Assembly: GCA_002392765.1 (NCBI GenBank) | Contig: DGHT01000034.1 | Span: 29,072 to 93,071 of the forward strand | Direction: 5' to 3' | DNA length: 64,000 bases | DNA from: Verrucomicrobia bacterium UBA3841 | GTDB lineage: Bacteria > Verrucomicrobiota > Kiritimatiellia > RFP12 > UBA1067 | Part shown: piece after piece, positions 32,133-40,363 of the stretch | How positions within the stretch are numbered: position 1 is the first letter of the stretch | Layout of the letters: each line of letters starts with the position of its first letter | Translations under genes and position numbers: made by a program | The notes under the pieces: generated by a model | The model's database searches: none | Seen by the model: only the letters and a program-made list of their open reading frames with translations | What the model was told of the DNA's origin: nothing

Positions 32133-34826
32133 ATGAAGATTGTTTTATCGGCAGCCGCTGTCGCCAGTATTGCATCGTCGGCGATGGCAGGCGGTAATCT
32201 GCTGATATGCGAAACGGATTTCGAGACGACGGCGGAAGGCTGGTACGGCTGGAATCCGGACGTTCCCGTGCCAGCGCGTGTTCAGGACGGCGGTATCGGG
32301 AATTGGGCGCTCGAGGTGCGCGGGCGCGATGCCGTCCGCACACCGTTCATCTGGGATGCGCTCAAGCCCGAGACTGACTACACCGTTTCGTTCGACGCCA
32401 AGGGCGACGGGGGTGCGCTGGCGATATGTCTCGTAACGGCCGACTGGAAGTGGCTCGGGAGACGGAGTTTCGAACTGAATCCGAAATGGCGTCGGTTGAG
32501 CCATACTTTCCGTACTGGAAAGAAAGGCGACTTCGGACGCGCGTTCTGTCTTGAGGTCAAGCATTCTGGCACGGGCGAATGGCTTCGCCTTGACGGAGTC
32601 AAAATCGAAGAGGGAAGTGCGGCGACACCGTACGAGCCGTGCGCCATCCAGTTCTCGGCGGCGCTCGAGGAGCCGGGCGAGATACATTTCACTTCGGACG
32701 GTCTGCCCGTAATGAAGGTGAGGGCTGCGGGAGTGGAAGTTTCCGGGTCGCACGAATCGCTCGTAGCCGAGGTTGTGAACGAGAGTGGCGACGTCATGGC
32801 GGTAAAGCCGCTTGCCAGCGGGCAGGCGTCGTTGGTTATGCCTGGTGCCGCGGATTCCGGGTATTATCCGTGGAAGACGCGGCTGCGGACGTCCGGCGGA
32901 ACGGTTCTGGCGAGCCGCGAGACGCCTTTTGTCGTGACGCGGCGTTTCGGCGGAAACGAGTTCTTTGGTGTCCAGATATGTGCAGGAGTGCCCCTCGAAG
33001 CCCTGCGGAGGGTCGGTTTCCGCTGGACTAGGACGAACACGAAGTTCTGGAGATGGGATGAACAGGACGGTCCGCGTCCGTTCTCCGGAAAGGCGGAAGA
33101 AGTGGAGCCGGGACGTCCCGACCGTCTGCACAGGCTGGCTACTGCGTGGGGGCATTATGCTCCAAAGTGGGCGCTCGGTCCAGGACGTACAATGTGGACG
33201 GATGACGTCAACAACGCGACAAACTATCTGGCGAATCTTGTGCATGCGACAACAAACACCGTCGATCAGTATGAGGTTATCAACGAGCCTGACCTGGTGC
33301 TCCCTCGCGAGAAGGGGGTGTCCCTTTACGAAGCGTGCGATTACCTTGCGCGGGCGGTTGAGTTGACGTCGAAGTATATTCGTCCGACAGGAAAGCCAGT
33401 TGTAGTTGATGTCTCCGGGACGCGAGAGGGCAACGTATTTGTCGAGCATGTCCTTTCAAGAATTCCGTCGTCGGTCGACATGATTGCCGCCCACCCCTAT
33501 TCCTGGCCGAGAGAGCTTTCCGAAGACGGGCGTGCCGTGTCGGATCCGGAGACAGGCGGATTTATGAGCGATCTGGAAACCAAGACAGCGCTGCTCAGGA
33601 AGTACGGCAAAAGCAGAATGTCGATAGGGGAGCTTGGATGGGCGCTGGACATGGACGCGCCGTACGAATCTGCCAGCGCGAAGAAATTTGGCTGGTATCT
33701 ATCGCGCATGCACCTGCTTGCCCGTACATACCCCGCTATAGAATACCTCATTTGGTATGCGCTTGCGAATGCGCCTGAGAACGGCACCTTCGACTACGGT
33801 CTCTGGCGGTCGAATCCGGCGGACGGCTCGCGCCCGCTTCCTGCCGTCGCGGCGGCATGCGAGGCTGCGCGACGGCTGCCTGCGCCTGGCGGCGGAAATG
33901 TAAAGATGCTTGAAAAGGATGGCGTCTATCTGTTGTCTTGGAAGTACGCCGATGTCGTGAACTATGCCTACTGGACGGACGAGCCGATAGCGGAGTCGCT
34001 CGGTATGCTGGACGCGCCGCCGCGTTCGGCGTTCGGATATGACGGAAGGCGTCTTGATGTTTCAAAGCTCACGCTGTCAGGAGAGCCGGTATATCTGGAA
34101 GTCGAACCTGCGCAGGCTGCGGCGTTCGAAGCGACATTCCGCAGTGCCGCAGCCCGGGCCTACGCCCGCCGTCCGCCGCTGTCCCGCGAGGATGTGCGCG
34201 TACGCCGTTTTGCCGGCGACTGGAAGACTTATGACTTCGCGGCGGATGCGGCAAGCTTCACGCTCGGTGGCAAACGCACGGATGTTCAGCCGCCGGATCC
34301 GACAGTCCAGTGGTCGGGTGCGGACGACCTTTCGGGCCGGTTCCTCCTTGGATGGGACGATGAGAACTTCTACTATTTCGCCGCAGTGTGCGATGATACC
34401 CACTGCGTGCCGAAGAAAGACTACGAGTGCTACATGAACGACGTCATCCAGCTTGCGTTCGATCCGAAGGACAACGCGAAGAAGAACGCCGGCTATCTTT
34501 CCGACGACTGCGAGTTCGGACTGTGCGAAGGGCAGCCGTTGTTCGCATGGGTGCGGCCGGGCACTACAAACGCCGGTTATGTCGACGGCGATTTCTGCCG
34601 GATTGTCCGAAAGGATGTCGTTACGGAATATCGTGCGGCAATTCCATGGAAACTGATGGGTCTCGAGTGCGCGCCTAAGTCGTTCGGCTTCGCTTTCGCC
34701 GTCTGCGACAACGACGACAACGCCAGGGCGCGCTACTGGCTGGCTTTCGGAAACGGAATCGCCGACGGCAAGCGTCCGGCCAGGTTCAAACGGGCGCTGC
34801 CGGTGAATGACAAGGAGGCAAAATGA
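32133..34826 (+). CDS. Secreted clan-A glycoside hydrolase with two binding modules
   Basis: 897 residues. The signal peptide is about residues 1-20 (VLSAAAVASIASSAMAG). A CenC-like jelly-roll module (about 25-175; FETTAEGWYGWNPD, YTVSFDAKGDGG) and a linker domain follow. The GH39/GH5-like barrel (about 270-560) has YEVINEPD (acid/base E385) and MSIGELGWA (nucleophile E500). The C-terminal CBM9-like module (about 690-890) has FLLGWDDENFYYFAAVCDD and YMNDVIQLAFDP. Carbohydrate-binding modules at both ends suggest an insoluble or complex substrate. The exact family (GH39, GH5 or an unclassified clan-A group) cannot be fixed by eye. Confidence 0.75.
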   Translation: MKIVLSAAAVASIASSAMAGGNLLICETDFETTAEGWYGWNPDVPVPARVQDGGIGNWALEVRGRDAVRTPFIWDALKPETDYTVSFDAKGDGGALAICLVTADWKWLGRRSFELNPKWRRLSHTFRTGKKGDFGRAFCLEVKHSGTGEWLRLDGVKIEEGSAATPYEPCAIQFSAALEEPGEIHFTSDGLPVMKVRAAGVEVSGSHESLVAEVVNESGDVMAVKPLASGQASLVMPGAADSGYYPWKTRLRTSGGTVLASRETPFVVTRRFGGNEFFGVQICAGVPLEALRRVGFRWTRTNTKFWRWDEQDGPRPFSGKAEEVEPGRPDRLHRLATAWGHYAPKWALGPGRTMWTDDVNNATNYLANLVHATTNTVDQYEVINEPDLVLPREKGVSLYEACDYLARAVELTSKYIRPTGKPVVVDVSGTREGNVFVEHVLSRIPSSVDMIAAHPYSWPRELSEDGRAVSDPETGGFMSDLETKTALLRKYGKSRMSIGELGWALDMDAPYESASAKKFGWYLSRMHLLARTYPAIEYLIWYALANAPENGTFDYGLWRSNPADGSRPLPAVAAACEAARRLPAPGGGNVKMLEKDGVYLLSWKYADVVNYAYWTDEPIAESLGMLDAPPRSAFGYDGRRLDVSKLTLSGEPVYLEVEPAQAAAFEATFRSAAARAYARRPPLSREDVRVRRFAGDWKTYDFAADAASFTLGGKRTDVQPPDPTVQWSGADDLSGRFLLGWDDENFYYFAAVCDDTHCVPKKDYECYMNDVIQLAFDPKDNAKKNAGYLSDDCEFGLCEGQPLFAWVRPGTTNAGYVDGDFCRIVRKDVVTEYRAAIPWKLMGLECAPKSFGFAFAVCDNDDNARARYWLAFGNGIADGKRPARFKRALPVNDKEAK

Positions 34827-35022
34827 TGGCTGGGATGTCTATGCGCAGCTCAATCATCTTCAGTTCGTGTACATGGAAGACCATGCCGAAGTAGCGCCCG
34901 GCGTATGGAAGACGTCATACGCAAACGGCGAGTCTGTCGTTGTCAACTACGGCGACCGTCCGGCCATAGTGGACGGCGTCGAAGTGCCGGCCGGAGGATG
35001 GAGGCTTATTCACCGCCGGTGA
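34807..35022 (+). pseudogene. Remnant: C-terminal tail of a large (DUF5696-like) protein
   Basis: A 71-codon frame overlaps the end of the previous gene. The peptide FVYMEDHAEVAPGVWKTSY and ANGESVVVNYGDRPAIVDG reads like the extreme C-terminus of DUF5696-type glycosidase-like proteins, where HxxLAPGVxxTxYxNG and VVNY recur. A good ribosome site (AAGGAGG, 34813-34819) is placed for ATG 34823, which opens a different frame that stops after 24 codons. The simplest reading is an internal deletion that joined the start of a former operon gene to its tail out of frame. The family match is from memory of the motif and is tentative. Confidence 0.5.
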
Positions 35023-35277
35023 CGGAGCGGACGCTGTCTTGCACCTCAAAAGGGCGGAAGATTACGCCTTCCGCGCGGCTGGCCGCGCTATGCCTGTAAA
35101 CGACATCTCCGCGCTCTCGGCTCTCGCTTCGCTCGGCTTGGTCGCTTCCCCATGGGTCGCGCCCACCCTCAAGGGGGCGGTTACGCACCTCCGCGTGATA
35201 CATCCCAGCACCCAGACGGACGCGATGAAGCGCGTCCCTCCACCTCATTTGTAATTTCTGGCGGAGAAGTTAGTCTA
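35023..35277. other. Intergenic region with an inverted repeat
   Basis: No convincing gene. A perfect 7-bp stem, GGACGCG (35218-35224) with CGCGTCC (35231-35237), closes an ATGAAG loop, followed by CTCCACCTC without a T-run. It may be a weak terminator or a repeat element. The rest is GC-rich, has stop codons in useful frames and may be decayed sequence, in keeping with the gene remnant just upstream. Confidence 0.4.
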
Positions 35278-35306
35278 TTGCGCGTTTGGGCGGAGTTTGG
35301 TATAAT
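35278..35306 (+). promoter_or_regulatory. Promoter of the BspA/Ig-like protein gene
   Basis: TTGCGC (35278-35283) and TATAAT (35301-35306) are 17 bases apart. The leader is about 47 bases to ATG 35360, with CAAGGAGG at about 35347-35354 as the ribosome site. Confidence 0.7.
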
Positions 35307-35359
35307 TTACATACAACCGGCGGGGAACGGACCCTTGCCGAACGACAAGGAGGCAGCAC

Positions 35360-38047
35360 ATGAAGACAAAACTGATGGCGGTTGTCGCCGCTGCTGCGGC
35401 GATGCTTACGGGTGCTCTGCGCGCCGATCTTACCGTATACACCGAGAAGGTGGACGGCTGGACATGGACGTACACGATCGCGGAGGGCAAGGCGCAAGAC
35501 GTTGTTGGGCAATTCACGTCCACCAAGTATGCCGCGCCCGGGCCGAATCTCGTCATCCCTGCGAAACTCGGCGGTAAGGCGGTCGCCTCGCTTGGCGTAT
35601 ACGCGCTTCAGGGCTATGACTTCACGGCGGTGACGATCCCGTCCACCGTGACGTACATCGGCTATCGCGCATTCGGCTTCTGCTCCAATCTCAAGAGCGT
35701 GAAGCTGCCCGATTCCGTGAAGAACGTCGCGTATCATGCGTTCGAGGGCTGCACGGGTCTGCAGTGCGTCGACTTCGGCAAGAACGTCTCGTTCATCGGC
35801 GTACAGGCGTTCGAGGGTTGCAGTTCGCTCAAGGCGCTTGTGTTCAGGGGCGCCAAGGAGCCGACGGTCGATATAGACCAGCACATCGGCGCCCCCAACT
35901 CCTTTGGCGGCGTCTCGAAAGAAAACTGCTTTGTCTATGTTCCCGCCGCGGCGAAGGGCTGGCAGGGCGGCACGTGGCAGGGGATGCCGCTCGTCCGCGG
36001 CGACTGCATGGTGTATGTGAAGGCGGACGCTTACGAAGACTGCGGCACCCTCGGCACCGTTTCCGGCGGCGGAATATTCGCCGTGGGCAAGAAGATCACG
36101 CTTAAGGCGACGCCGAACAAGGGCTGTCTGTGCGGCGGATGGCTTGACCAGGCGACAGGAGTCTATTACGGACACTCTGCAACGCTTTCCTACGTTGTGA
36201 CCGGGGCCGACACCGACTTCCGCACGGGATTTGCAGAGCCGAAGGACGACTATCTCAACGTGAGTTCGCCCTATGCGCAGTACGATGCAGACGACGACGG
36301 CACGGTCTACGTGCCGGTTGGCGTCAGTTCCCTGTCCGAGCCGAAGGTCACGGTCAAGGGGCTCCCGTCGGGCGTAAAATTCGACGCGGCGAAGATGGTG
36401 CTGACCGGCAAGGCCTCGAAGCCCGGCGTATACCCCGTCTCCGTCTCGGCGACGAACAAATCGATAAAGGAACCGCAGACTGTGCAATTCGATCTCTGCG
36501 TCCCGAACTTCAAAGACGAATTGATAGAACTTGATGACATGTACGGCTGGTGCCTTCCGGGCGCCGTGTACGTGGAAACCATCGACAAGGCCGCTGGGTG
36601 CAAAGTCGCGGGTCTCCCGTCCGGACTGAAGTGGACGGACAAGGCGATCGTCGACAAGAACCTCGGCCCAGTGCCCGCGAACTCCATCTACGGCGCGCCG
36701 GCGAAGCCTGGATACTACACCGTTTTCTTCACGAAGACGGACGACAGCAAGGTGAAGCACACGGCGACCGCGACGTTCTTCGTGCTGCCGTTCAAAAAGC
36801 TGGAGGTCGAGATGGTCGGCAATTCCGGCAAGGACAAGGTTACGGGCGCCGGTGAATACGCCGTGGGCAAGAAGGCGACCCTCAAGGCGACTGCCGACAA
36901 GGGCAAGGTCTTCGGCGGCTGGTACTACGACAAAGCGTGCACCTTGCTCATCGACCATTCGGCCAGTCTTCCGTTTGAGATGCCGGAGGTTGGCGAAGTG
37001 AAGCTCTACGCGAAGTTCCTGGAGGCCGCGGACGACGCGAACCCGGCCAATGTCAAGGCCACGTTGTCCACGACAGACGGTGAAATCGTGCTCTCGCACA
37101 ACGCGGAGGATCCTGTCGCGATCGTCCACTGCGGCGTCTATGTCTCGTGGCAGATTTCGGCGGAGGCGCTCTCGGCTGCGGCGGTCAAGGTGTCGGGCCT
37201 GCCCGCCGGCCTCAAGTTCACCGCGAAGGACATAATGAAGAAAGGTTCGAAGACCGAGGTCGAGGTTCCCGCGAACTCCATTTACGGCGTGCCGACAAAG
37301 GCCGGCCCGTACGTAGTGAAGATTACGGTGACGACGGCAGGGAAGAACTCGTTCAACTATGCCGTATACGGCGACATCAACCCGCTCGACGCCTGGGCTG
37401 CCGGGCGGTTCGAAGGCTCCGGCGGCGCGAAATTATTCCAGGGCCCCGTCTCGCTGACAGTTGCGGCGAACGGCAAGATCAGCGGCAGGTTCTCCTCCGT
37501 AAACGGCGCCGTGTGGACGCTCTCCGCGCCGCATTTCTACGCTTGCGACAGCGACGATGGCGAGTACCATGCGTCCGTCACCTGCAAGAGCGGGAATACC
37601 GAGTGGCTGCAAGAGCTGACGATCGGCGAACCCGCAAATCCGATTGGCGATGTCGTCGTCAAGATGGACGGAGACCTCGACAAGATGGAGCTCTACCAGA
37701 CATTCTGGAAGGACGAGGCGTGGAAGGCCGGCGGCAAGGCGATCGACAAGGCGGTCTTCGAATACGGCGAGGGAGACTACTCGAACGAGAGAATCTTTAC
37801 GTTCACGTTCAAGGCCGACGGCTCGGTGAAGACCAAGGGTGTGTTCAGGAACAGCTCCGGGTGGTCTTACACCGCCACCGGCTCCTCGACGCTGGTGCCG
37901 CTGGCGATGCCGGACGGGGACGGCTCGTTCCCTGCATTCGTCAACGTGTACTTCCCGCCAAACGGGAAAAAGGACTTCAACAGCGGCTATTTCGAAACGG
38001 TGAATCTCTACTGGGACGGGACGACAAAGGAATTCAACTTCAACTGA
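35360..38047 (+). CDS. Secreted BspA-like/putative-Ig repeat protein
   Basis: 895 residues. The signal peptide is about residues 1-22 (AVVAAAAAMLTGALRA). LRR_5/BspA leucine-rich repeats cover about 60-190 (VTIPSTVTYIGYRAFGFCSNLKSVKLPDSVKNVAYHAF is typical when read in pieces). Two bacterial-repeat domains of the InlB B type follow (AVGKKITLKATPNKGCLCGGW; AVGKKATLKATADKGKVFGGW). Three putative-Ig units are also present (VTVKGLPSGVKFDAAKMVLTG; GLPSGLKWT; VSGLPAGLKFTAKD), each ending GxPxKxGxY. The last 190 residues are a distinct domain opening DAWAAGRFEG with VSLTVAANGKISG and WTLSAPHF, also found in the fragment at 38186. Probably a surface adhesin or binding protein; no catalytic motif. Confidence 0.75.
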   Translation: MKTKLMAVVAAAAAMLTGALRADLTVYTEKVDGWTWTYTIAEGKAQDVVGQFTSTKYAAPGPNLVIPAKLGGKAVASLGVYALQGYDFTAVTIPSTVTYIGYRAFGFCSNLKSVKLPDSVKNVAYHAFEGCTGLQCVDFGKNVSFIGVQAFEGCSSLKALVFRGAKEPTVDIDQHIGAPNSFGGVSKENCFVYVPAAAKGWQGGTWQGMPLVRGDCMVYVKADAYEDCGTLGTVSGGGIFAVGKKITLKATPNKGCLCGGWLDQATGVYYGHSATLSYVVTGADTDFRTGFAEPKDDYLNVSSPYAQYDADDDGTVYVPVGVSSLSEPKVTVKGLPSGVKFDAAKMVLTGKASKPGVYPVSVSATNKSIKEPQTVQFDLCVPNFKDELIELDDMYGWCLPGAVYVETIDKAAGCKVAGLPSGLKWTDKAIVDKNLGPVPANSIYGAPAKPGYYTVFFTKTDDSKVKHTATATFFVLPFKKLEVEMVGNSGKDKVTGAGEYAVGKKATLKATADKGKVFGGWYYDKACTLLIDHSASLPFEMPEVGEVKLYAKFLEAADDANPANVKATLSTTDGEIVLSHNAEDPVAIVHCGVYVSWQISAEALSAAAVKVSGLPAGLKFTAKDIMKKGSKTEVEVPANSIYGVPTKAGPYVVKITVTTAGKNSFNYAVYGDINPLDAWAAGRFEGSGGAKLFQGPVSLTVAANGKISGRFSSVNGAVWTLSAPHFYACDSDDGEYHASVTCKSGNTEWLQELTIGEPANPIGDVVVKMDGDLDKMELYQTFWKDEAWKAGGKAIDKAVFEYGEGDYSNERIFTFTFKADGSVKTKGVFRNSSGWSYTATGSSTLVPLAMPDGDGSFPAFVNVYFPPNGKKDFNSGYFETVNLYWDGTTKEFNFN

Positions 38048-38390
38048 GGCGTCCTGCGCAGTGTGTTGAGCCGGGTTCTCCTTCTCCGCCGGGAAGCGCA
38101 CCTTCGCAGAGGAATTGGAGGAGGGACGTCCGCCTGCGTGAACAGGCCGGCGACGATTTAACCGCAACCCGAAAGCAACGGAACAATGGAAAAGGGACTG
38201 TCGACAGATGAATTGGAAGAAGCGAGAGTTCCATTCATCGTTGCCGTCACAAAACGTGAAGGCGTTTCGCTTTTCGCGTCCAAGGGAGATTATAAAGATG
38301 AAAATGGCAATGTCGTCGCAGACGTACCAGATCGATACGGTTGTCGATGCGTTGCCCGCGTGGGCGCAGGGGACGTTCGCGGGCGGGGCG

Positions 38391-38440
38391 ACTGGGGGAA
38401 CGGCCGTCTCGGCCGTTCAGAACGGGCGGGACGCCACCCC
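38391..38440 (+). repeat. Dispersed hairpin element, copy A
   Basis: ACTGGGGGAACGG begins the element. GAACGGCCG (38398-38406) pairs perfectly with CGGCCGTTC (38410-38418) around a TCT loop, followed by AGAACGGGCGGGACGCC. The layout is shared with copies at 2214-2258 and 13018-13063. It lies in the pseudogene. Confidence 0.75.
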
Positions 38441-38675
38441 TGCTAGGGCATCGCCTTCGGCGACTCGCTACGCTCGGGGGATACGTTCCCCCAGTGGGGT
38501 TGTTTCGCTTACCATCGCGGCAAACGGCAAGATCAGCGGCAAGGCGTTGGGCGACGGCAAGACGTGGACGCTGAGCGCGCCGTGGTTCGACGAAGCGCGG
38601 CTCCTCGACGACTATCCGCTTGAAGAAATCTTCGGCTGGGGGATACGGGGACGGCTCGCCCCGCCTGGATCCGGA

Positions 38676-38705
38676 ATCCGGAAGTCCGAAGTCGGAAGTC
38701 TTGCC
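38676..38705 (+). repeat. GGAAGTCC-type repeat arm
   Basis: Four short units, CCGGAAT, CCGGAAGT, CCGAAGT and CGGAAGT, 7-8 nt each, purine-rich. They lie in the pseudogene at 38186-38864, 5' of the pyrimidine-rich arm at 38822. Confidence 0.55.
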
Positions 38706-38821
38706 TTCCACGCGACGGTCATCAGCAAGTCCGGCAAGGAAGTCGCCACCAACGCGGTGACGGTGGCCGCAGACGCGGCGCGGCCGGAGTCCGCGCCCTG
38801 CCAGTGCGGCGTGGCGACGGG

Positions 38822-38862
38822 AACCTCTCGACTTTTCAACCTTTCAACTCTTCAACTGCCGT
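38822..38862 (+). repeat. TTTCAACC repeat arm at the pseudogene end
   Basis: CGACTTTTCAAC, CTTTCAAC and TCTTCAAC units make a pyrimidine-rich arm of the GTTGAAAA dialect (compare 12602-12642 and 44322-44362). It forms the last codons of the open frame (RLFNLSTLQLP). Confidence 0.75.
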
Positions 38863-38910
38863 GAGGTAGTGCAGCCCGGCCGAGGCTGGCGAAAGACCTA
38901 GTTATTTATC

Positions 38911-38940
38911 TTGACATACCCTACGGGGGTATGGTATAAT
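38911..38940 (+). promoter_or_regulatory. Promoter with CsoR-type operator
   Basis: TTGACA (38911-38916) and TATAAT (38935-38940) are 18 bases apart. ATACCCTACGGGGGTAT (38916-38932), a pseudo-inverted repeat of the known CsoR-family operator type (TACCC-N-GGGTA), fills the spacer. Repressor bound there would block RNA polymerase, and metal binding would release it. It drives csoR and the efflux permease. Confidence 0.85.
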
Positions 38941-38972
38941 ATCCCGCCGATGGGACATTGAAAGGGCAATAG

Positions 38973-39251
38973 ATGAAAAAATGCATTGAAGACATCACGT
39001 CGCTCCAGTTGAGGCTCAAGAAGATCATCGGCCAGCTGTCCGGCGTCCAGAAGATGCTCGCGGAGGACACTCCGTGCGAGGACATCCTTACGCAGCTGAA
39101 CGCGGCGAACGGGGCGCTCCACCGCCTGTCGTTCATCGTCCTCGACGGACATCTCCGCCACTGCGTGCGCGAGGGGATAGAAAAGGGGAACGCCGACGAG
39201 ACGATAGAATCGTTCGCCGAGGCTCTTGAAAGTTTTTCGAAGATGGCGTGA
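38973..39251 (+). CDS. csoR: CsoR-family metal-sensing repressor
   Basis: 92 residues, all-helical CsoR/RcnR/FrmR family. The copper ligand set of CsoR is present: C35 (DTPCEDIL), H60 and C64 (DGHLRHCV), the Cys-His-Cys arrangement with correct spacing. This favours Cu(I) sensing over the persulfide-sensing CstR or formaldehyde-sensing FrmR groups. The gene lies 32 bases after a promoter whose spacer is a CsoR-type operator, so it should repress itself and the permease 15 bases downstream. Confidence 0.88.
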   Translation: MKKCIEDITSLQLRLKKIIGQLSGVQKMLAEDTPCEDILTQLNAANGALHRLSFIVLDGHLRHCVREGIEKGNADETIESFAEALESFSKMA

Positions 39252-39266
39252 CGGGGAAATCCTGAA

Positions 39267-40268
39267 ATGAAAGAAATATTGATCGCGTTCGTCCGCGTAT
39301 TCGCCATGATGGCGCCGTGGCTTGTATTCGGTTTTCTGATGGCGGGGATAATTGCGGTATGGATTCCGAAAACCTGGGTCAACCGCATGATGGGGGGAAG
39401 TTCTGGTTTGCGCGGCATTCTCCGCGCCGTGGCGATCGGCGTGCCGCTTCCGATATGCTCGTGCGGCGTTCTGCCGATCGCTGCGGGATTGCGCAAGCAC
39501 GGCGCGGGGAAGGGTCCGACCGCCGCGCTTCTCATCTCCACGCCGCAGACGGGCGTGGATTCCATCCTCGCCACGTACGCGCTGCTCGGTCCGGTCTTTG
39601 CGGTGGCGCGTCCCGTCGCCGCCGCGCTTACGGGCGTCGTCGGCGGGGCGGTGGTTTCGGCCGTCGGGGGTGAAGACGCGTCGACAGTTGAGTCGGAGGA
39701 TTCCGCCGCCGGTTCGCGCGGGTTGAAAGCGATTTTATGGCAGGCGTACAGGCGGCTTCTCGGTTCGGTCGCGAAACCGCTTGCTGTCGGGCTTGCGGTT
39801 TCGGCGCTCGTCACGGTGCTCGTGCCCGACAACTTCTTCGCGGACGCGTTCAGCGGCAGCGACTGGATCGCCATGCCGGTCATGGCGCTTGTCGGCTTCC
39901 CCATGTACGTCTGCTCGACGGCGTCCATTCCGATAGCCGCGTCGCTCGTCGCCAAGGGCGTCTCGCCCGGGGCGGCGTTCGTGTTCCTGACGGTCGGGCC
40001 CGCCATGAACGCGATGTCCCTCGCGACCGTCGCCTCGCTTTTAGGGCGCAAGGCCGCCGCCGCGTACGTCGCAACGATAATGATCGGCGCGATTCTGTGC
40101 GGCATCGCGATAAACCTTGTCCCGGATGCGCTGCCCGTTTCGTCCGCTATCTCAACCGCGCGCCATCCGCTTTCCGCCGTCCACTGGACGTGCGCCGCGT
40201 TCCTCGCCGCCATGGTGGCCTGCAATCTGGTCCGCCCGGTGGGGATGGGACATCACAAGCGCGGCTGA
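39267..40268 (+). CDS. SO_0444/YraQ-like Cu/Zn efflux permease
   Basis: 333 residues, about 8-10 membrane helices, permease family DUF318 (ArsP/YraQ superfamily). The key motif is PICSCGVLPIAAGLRKHGAG (about residues 60-80), with cysteines in a broken helix, then STPQTGVDSI; a second half repeats the pattern with GFPMYVCSTASIPIAASLVAKG. Members next to metal regulators are annotated as SO_0444-type Cu/Zn exporters. Co-transcription with csoR supports copper export across the inner membrane. Arsenical export (ArsP) is the main alternative but would normally come with ArsR. Confidence 0.78.
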   Translation: MKEILIAFVRVFAMMAPWLVFGFLMAGIIAVWIPKTWVNRMMGGSSGLRGILRAVAIGVPLPICSCGVLPIAAGLRKHGAGKGPTAALLISTPQTGVDSILATYALLGPVFAVARPVAAALTGVVGGAVVSAVGGEDASTVESEDSAAGSRGLKAILWQAYRRLLGSVAKPLAVGLAVSALVTVLVPDNFFADAFSGSDWIAMPVMALVGFPMYVCSTASIPIAASLVAKGVSPGAAFVFLTVGPAMNAMSLATVASLLGRKAAAAYVATIMIGAILCGIAINLVPDALPVSSAISTARHPLSAVHWTCAAFLAAMVACNLVRPVGMGHHKRG

Positions 40269-40282
40269 TGCGAACCTCCTGG

Positions 40283-40300
40283 GCGAGATTCTTTTCTCGC
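40283..40300 (+). terminator. Possible terminator hairpin after the permease gene
   Basis: GCGAGA (40283-40288) pairs with TCTCGC (40295-40300) around TTCTTT. There is no downstream T-run, so Rho-independent function is doubtful. Confidence 0.35.
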
Positions 40301-40319
40301 ATTGTGCCGGGATTTATGA

Positions 40320-40325
40320 TATAAT
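40320..40325 (+). promoter_or_regulatory. -10 box for the aldose epimerase gene
   Basis: TATAAT lies 38 bases before ATG 40364; a CAGGAGG ribosome site precedes the start. No good -35 box is recognised. Confidence 0.5.
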
Positions 40326-40363
40326 CCCAATTGCATAGGCAACTTTCAAAAACCAGGAGGAAT

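Larger units (their letters stand above)
38186..38864 (+). pseudogene. Frameshifted C-terminal fragment related to the 35360 protein
   Basis: The reading starts in frame from ATG 38186 (ARVPFIVAVTKREGVSLFAS, GDYKDENGNVVADVPDR). It continues sensibly only in the +1 frame from about 38330 (QIDTVVDALPAWAQGTFAGG, then VVSLTIAANGKISGKALG, KTWTLSAPWF). These segments match the C-terminal domain of the preceding gene (LDAWAAGRFEG, VSLTVAANGKISG, VWTLSAPHF). One frameshift near 38325-38340 separates the two parts, and repeat blocks at 38391-38440, 38676-38705 and 38822-38862 interrupt the second. It looks like a duplicated, decaying copy. A sequencing error at the frameshift is possible. Confidence 0.6.
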
